64,000 nucleotides of DNA. Source: GCA-002727615 sp964442655 (lineage in GTDB: Bacteria > Pseudomonadota > Alphaproteobacteria > TMED109). Under the pieces are notes generated by a model. It did not search any database, was not told the DNA's origin, and was given only the letters and a program-made list of their open reading frames with translations. Of the stretch, positions 61,928-64,000 are shown in pieces. The position numbers and the translations under genes are program-made. Each line of letters starts with the position of its first letter. The first letter of the stretch is position 1. Where the stretch lies: NCBI GenBank assembly GCA_964442655.1, contig CAYTZM010000004.1, positions 67,927 to 131,926 on the forward strand. Direction: 5' to 3'.

Positions 61928-62386
61928 ATGCCAGTTTCTAAACTAAAAAAAAGTTTTACTAAAAAAATAATTGTTTCATTAGATACATATAAATTAAGTG
62001 AAAAGGATTCATTTATGTGTAAAGAACAGTTAATGTATTTTAAGCTTAAATTGGAAAGATGGCGTTCAGAGGTAATGTCTGATTCAGAAAAAACTAGAGA
62101 AAGTTTACAGAACAATAATACACCAGAAGCAGATGTTGCCGATAGAGCATCTACCGAAACAGAAAGAGCTTTAGAATTAAGAACGAGAGATAGGCAAAGA
62201 AAGCTTTTAGCAAAAATAAATGCTGCTTTATCTAGAATTAAAGATGGTTCATATGGTTATTGTATAGAAACAGGAGAACCAATTAGTCTTAAAAGACTCG
62301 ATGCAAGGCCTATAGCTTTGCTATCTATTCAAGCTCAGGAGCGTCATGAAAAGCATGAGCGCTCTCATAGAGATGACACAATATAA
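61928..62386 (+). CDS. dksA: RNA polymerase-binding transcription factor DksA
   Basis: DksA enters the RNA polymerase secondary channel and acts with ppGpp on rRNA and amino acid promoters. The 152-residue protein has the coiled coil with its Asp-containing tip (EADVADRASTETERALELRT, residues about 76-95) and GSYGYCIETGEPISLKRLDARP. Only the first of four zinc-finger Cys remains (CIET then LLSI), as in many alphaproteobacterial DksA. It stands upstream of recA on the same strand, 156 bases away; that spacer contains the SOS operator. Confidence 0.93.
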   Translation: MPVSKLKKSFTKKIIVSLDTYKLSEKDSFMCKEQLMYFKLKLERWRSEVMSDSEKTRESLQNNNTPEADVADRASTETERALELRTRDRQRKLLAKINAALSRIKDGSYGYCIETGEPISLKRLDARPIALLSIQAQERHEKHERSHRDDTI

Positions 62387-62392
62387 CAAAAA

Positions 62393-62407
62393 GAACAAAA
62401 AAAGAAC
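62393..62407. promoter_or_regulatory. LexA operator (SOS box) of recA
   Basis: GAAC, seven A residues, GAAC is a perfect match to the alphaproteobacterial LexA consensus GTTC-N7-GTTC on the other strand. It lies 136 bases before the recA start and eight bases before a TTGACT -35 element, as expected for an operator of recA. Confidence 0.85.
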
Positions 62408-62414
62408 AAAACAG

Positions 62415-62444
62415 TTGACTTAATGTCTTTTTTTTGTTTATTTA
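62415..62444 (+). promoter_or_regulatory. Probable recA promoter
   Basis: TTGACT (62415-62420) matches the -35 consensus at five of six positions; TATTTA (62439-62444), 18 bases on, is a moderate -10. It lies between the two LexA-box-like sites and would start recA transcription about 90 bases before its ATG. The -10 choice is uncertain because the region is nearly all A/T. Confidence 0.5.
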
Positions 62445-62447
62445 AAA

Positions 62448-62462
62448 GAACAAAACGTGATC
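62448..62462. promoter_or_regulatory. Second, imperfect LexA-type site
   Basis: GAAC, AAAACGT, GATC gives one mismatch to GAAC-N7-GAAC, placed at the likely transcription start of recA. It could bind LexA cooperatively with the perfect box 55 bases upstream. Confidence 0.5.
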
Positions 62463-62542
62463 ATTTATTATTTTTTTAAATAATAAAAGTTTTTATTTTA
62501 TAAAATTCTTTTATTAGAATACAAAGGTTAGGGTAAAGTATT

Positions 62543-63655
62543 ATGACAGAAACGGAAAAAAAACCAGATTTAAGGATAGTTAATATGGAAGATAAAGAAA
62601 AAGGTAAAGCTTTAGAATCTGCACTGAGCCAAATAGAAAGGTCTTATGGTAAGGGTTCCATAATGAAATTAGGGGAGAATAGTGTAGTAGAAGTTGAATC
62701 AATTTCTACAGGTTCTTTAGGGTTAGATATTGCGTTAGGAATAGGAGGTTTACCTAGAGGCAGGGTTGTAGAAATATATGGACCAGAAAGTTCAGGAAAA
62801 ACAACTTTAGCACTACATGTTACCGCTGAAGCACAAAAAAATGGTGGAGTATGTGCATTTGTAGATGCTGAACATGCACTTGATCCAGTTTATGCTAAAA
62901 AATTAGGGGTTAAAGTAGAAGACTTATTAATTAGTCAACCTGATGCAGGAGAACAGGCATTAGAAATAACGGATACTCTAGTTAGATCAGGTGCAGTAGA
63001 TGTTATTGTAATTGATTCTGTGGCTGCATTAGTTCCAAGGGCTGAGTTAGAGGGTGAAATGGGAGATCATCATGTTGGACTGCAAGCAAGATTAATGAGT
63101 CAAGCATTAAGAAAGTTAACTTCAACAATTGCAAAATCTAATACAACAGTAATTTTTATTAATCAAATAAGAATGAAAATTGGTGTTATGTTTGGAAGCC
63201 CAGAAACTACAACGGGCGGTAATGCATTAAAATTTTATTCCTCAGTTAGATTAGATATAAGAAGAATAGGGCAAATAAAAGAAAGAGATGAAGTTATAGG
63301 TAATCAAACAAGAGTAAAGGTAGTAAAAAATAAAGTAGCGCCACCATTTAAAGTAGTTGAATTTGATATAATGTATGGACAAGGTATTAGTTATACTGGT
63401 GAATTAGCAGATTTAGGAGTTAAAACGGAAGTAATAGAAAAATCTGGTTCTTGGTATTCGTATAAAGAAGAAAGAATAGGTCAAGGAAGAGAAAATGTTA
63501 AACAATTTCTTTTAGACAATCCAGATATAGCAGAGACCATTGCTGTGGAAATTAAAAAGAATCTTGGTATTGTAGAAGGTTTAGATAAAGAGGCTGATGG
63601 TGCTGAGGACAGTACTGAGAATAGTGATGAAAAATCTGCAAGTTCTATGGAATAA
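62543..63655 (+). CDS. recA: Recombinase A
   Basis: RecA forms the strand-exchange filament and triggers LexA self-cleavage. The 370-residue protein has the family length. The Walker A motif GPESSGKTTLALHV is near residue 80, the Walker B VIVIDSVAALVPRAELEGEMG (in part VIVIDSVAALVPRAE) near residue 155, loop L2 FINQIRMKIGVMFGSPETTT near residue 215, and an acidic C terminus. A LexA operator lies upstream. GG before the ATG is weak (GGGTAAAG). Confidence 0.98.
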   Translation: MTETEKKPDLRIVNMEDKEKGKALESALSQIERSYGKGSIMKLGENSVVEVESISTGSLGLDIALGIGGLPRGRVVEIYGPESSGKTTLALHVTAEAQKNGGVCAFVDAEHALDPVYAKKLGVKVEDLLISQPDAGEQALEITDTLVRSGAVDVIVIDSVAALVPRAELEGEMGDHHVGLQARLMSQALRKLTSTIAKSNTTVIFINQIRMKIGVMFGSPETTTGGNALKFYSSVRLDIRRIGQIKERDEVIGNQTRVKVVKNKVAPPFKVVEFDIMYGQGISYTGELADLGVKTEVIEKSGSWYSYKEERIGQGRENVKQFLLDNPDIAETIAVEIKKNLGIVEGLDKEADGAEDSTENSDEKSASSME

Positions 63656-63738
63656 TGTAGATTAATAATATAATCCTTTTTAAAACAATCTTTTTATTAT
63701 AGTTAATTAAATGTTAAGATAGTTTTAGGAGGAAGAAA

Positions 63739-64000
63739 TTGTCAAATACTACTGAAGAAATTAGAAGATCTTTTCTAGATTATTTTTCTTCTCAAAGTCA
63801 TGAAGAAGTTTCTTCGTCACCCTTGGTTCCTCAAGATGATCCGACTTTATTATTTACAAATTCAGGAATGGTTCAGTTTAAAAATGTTTTTATAGGTAAA
63901 GAAAAGTCTTTATTTAAAAGAGCTGTCACTTCTCAAAAATGTTTAAGGGCAGGAGGAAAACATAATGATTTAGAAAATGTTGGTTATACACCAAGACATC
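63739..64000 (+). CDS. alaS: Alanyl-tRNA synthetase, N-terminal fragment
   Basis: The right window edge cuts this gene after 87 codons. From a TTG start at 63739, with AGGAGG about ten bases before it, the protein reads SNTTEEIRRSFLDYF, then LVPQDDPTLLFTNSGMVQFK and SQKCLRAGGKHNDLENVGY, the class II motif region of AlaRS. An ATG start is not available upstream of the conserved sequence. The order recA-alaS is common in Alphaproteobacteria. Confidence 0.95.
   Translation, partial: MSNTTEEIRRSFLDYFSSQSHEEVSSSPLVPQDDPTLLFTNSGMVQFKNVFIGKEKSLFKRAVTSQKCLRAGGKHNDLENVGYTPRH

Noticed and set aside
1..64000. CRISPR arrays, insertion sequences with transposase, rRNA operons, classical riboswitches
   Set aside because: I looked for regular spaced repeats, transposase motifs, rRNA segments and riboswitch-like leaders and found none I can support.

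Overview
The window looks like chromosome of a free-living, AT-rich alphaproteobacterium, probably a streamlined marine lineage. Four things point there. Base composition is very low in G+C with short spacers and many overlapping or abutting genes. The recA promoter carries the alphaproteobacterial LexA operator GAAC-N7-GAAC. The glutamate-cysteine ligase is of the plant/alphaproteobacterial type, and DksA has lost most of its zinc-finger cysteines. I cannot name genus or order from sequence reading alone.

Layout. Positions 1-6.4 kb hold the end of mutL, then rsmD, an S4-type pseudouridine synthase, a class I amidohydrolase, tadA, purD, xseA and an M23 peptidase. Positions 6.4-14.2 kb are one minus-strand run: korA-korB (2-oxoacid:ferredoxin oxidoreductase), a small secreted orphan, pmbA, then the lipid A/Kdo genes waaA, lpxK and an LpxL-type acyltransferase. 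tRNA-Gln, folD, ispE, a TPR lipoprotein-like protein, a small orphan, a divergent uracil-DNA glycosylase, a lytic transglycosylase and moaB follow to 21.4 kb.

Positions 21.4-28.25 kb are an accessory region between moaB and two glycosyltransferase genes. It contains a second, diverged copy of the moaB 3' end (24758-24794), two tandem repeats that both have a 13-bp period (21496-21521 and 24845-24870), four copies of a 50-65 bp dispersed repeat, several small membrane or secreted orphans, malonyl-CoA decarboxylase, a crotonase, a cupin, a strikingly G+C-richer MpaB-like oxygenase gene and a small ABM-fold protein. I read it as one or two integrative elements that used the 3' end of moaB as attachment site. 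No integrase is visible.

Positions 28.3-36.6 kb return to core genes (ubiA, rsmE, gshA, tldD, hisC, a CoA-transferase). Positions 36.6-42.9 kb form a sulfur/cytochrome region: soxXYZA, a cystathionine beta-synthase/gamma-lyase pair, sixA, a diheme cytochrome c and a cytochrome c'-type protein. Positions 42.9-57.5 kb carry an acyl-CoA ligase, ispH, dxs, several single enzymes, apbE, an RND pump with its adaptor, alkA and a glyoxalase. Positions 57.5-61.8 kb form an MMPL/RND - lipoprotein-sorting - beta-barrel three-gene module. dksA, recA and the first 87 codons of alaS close the window.
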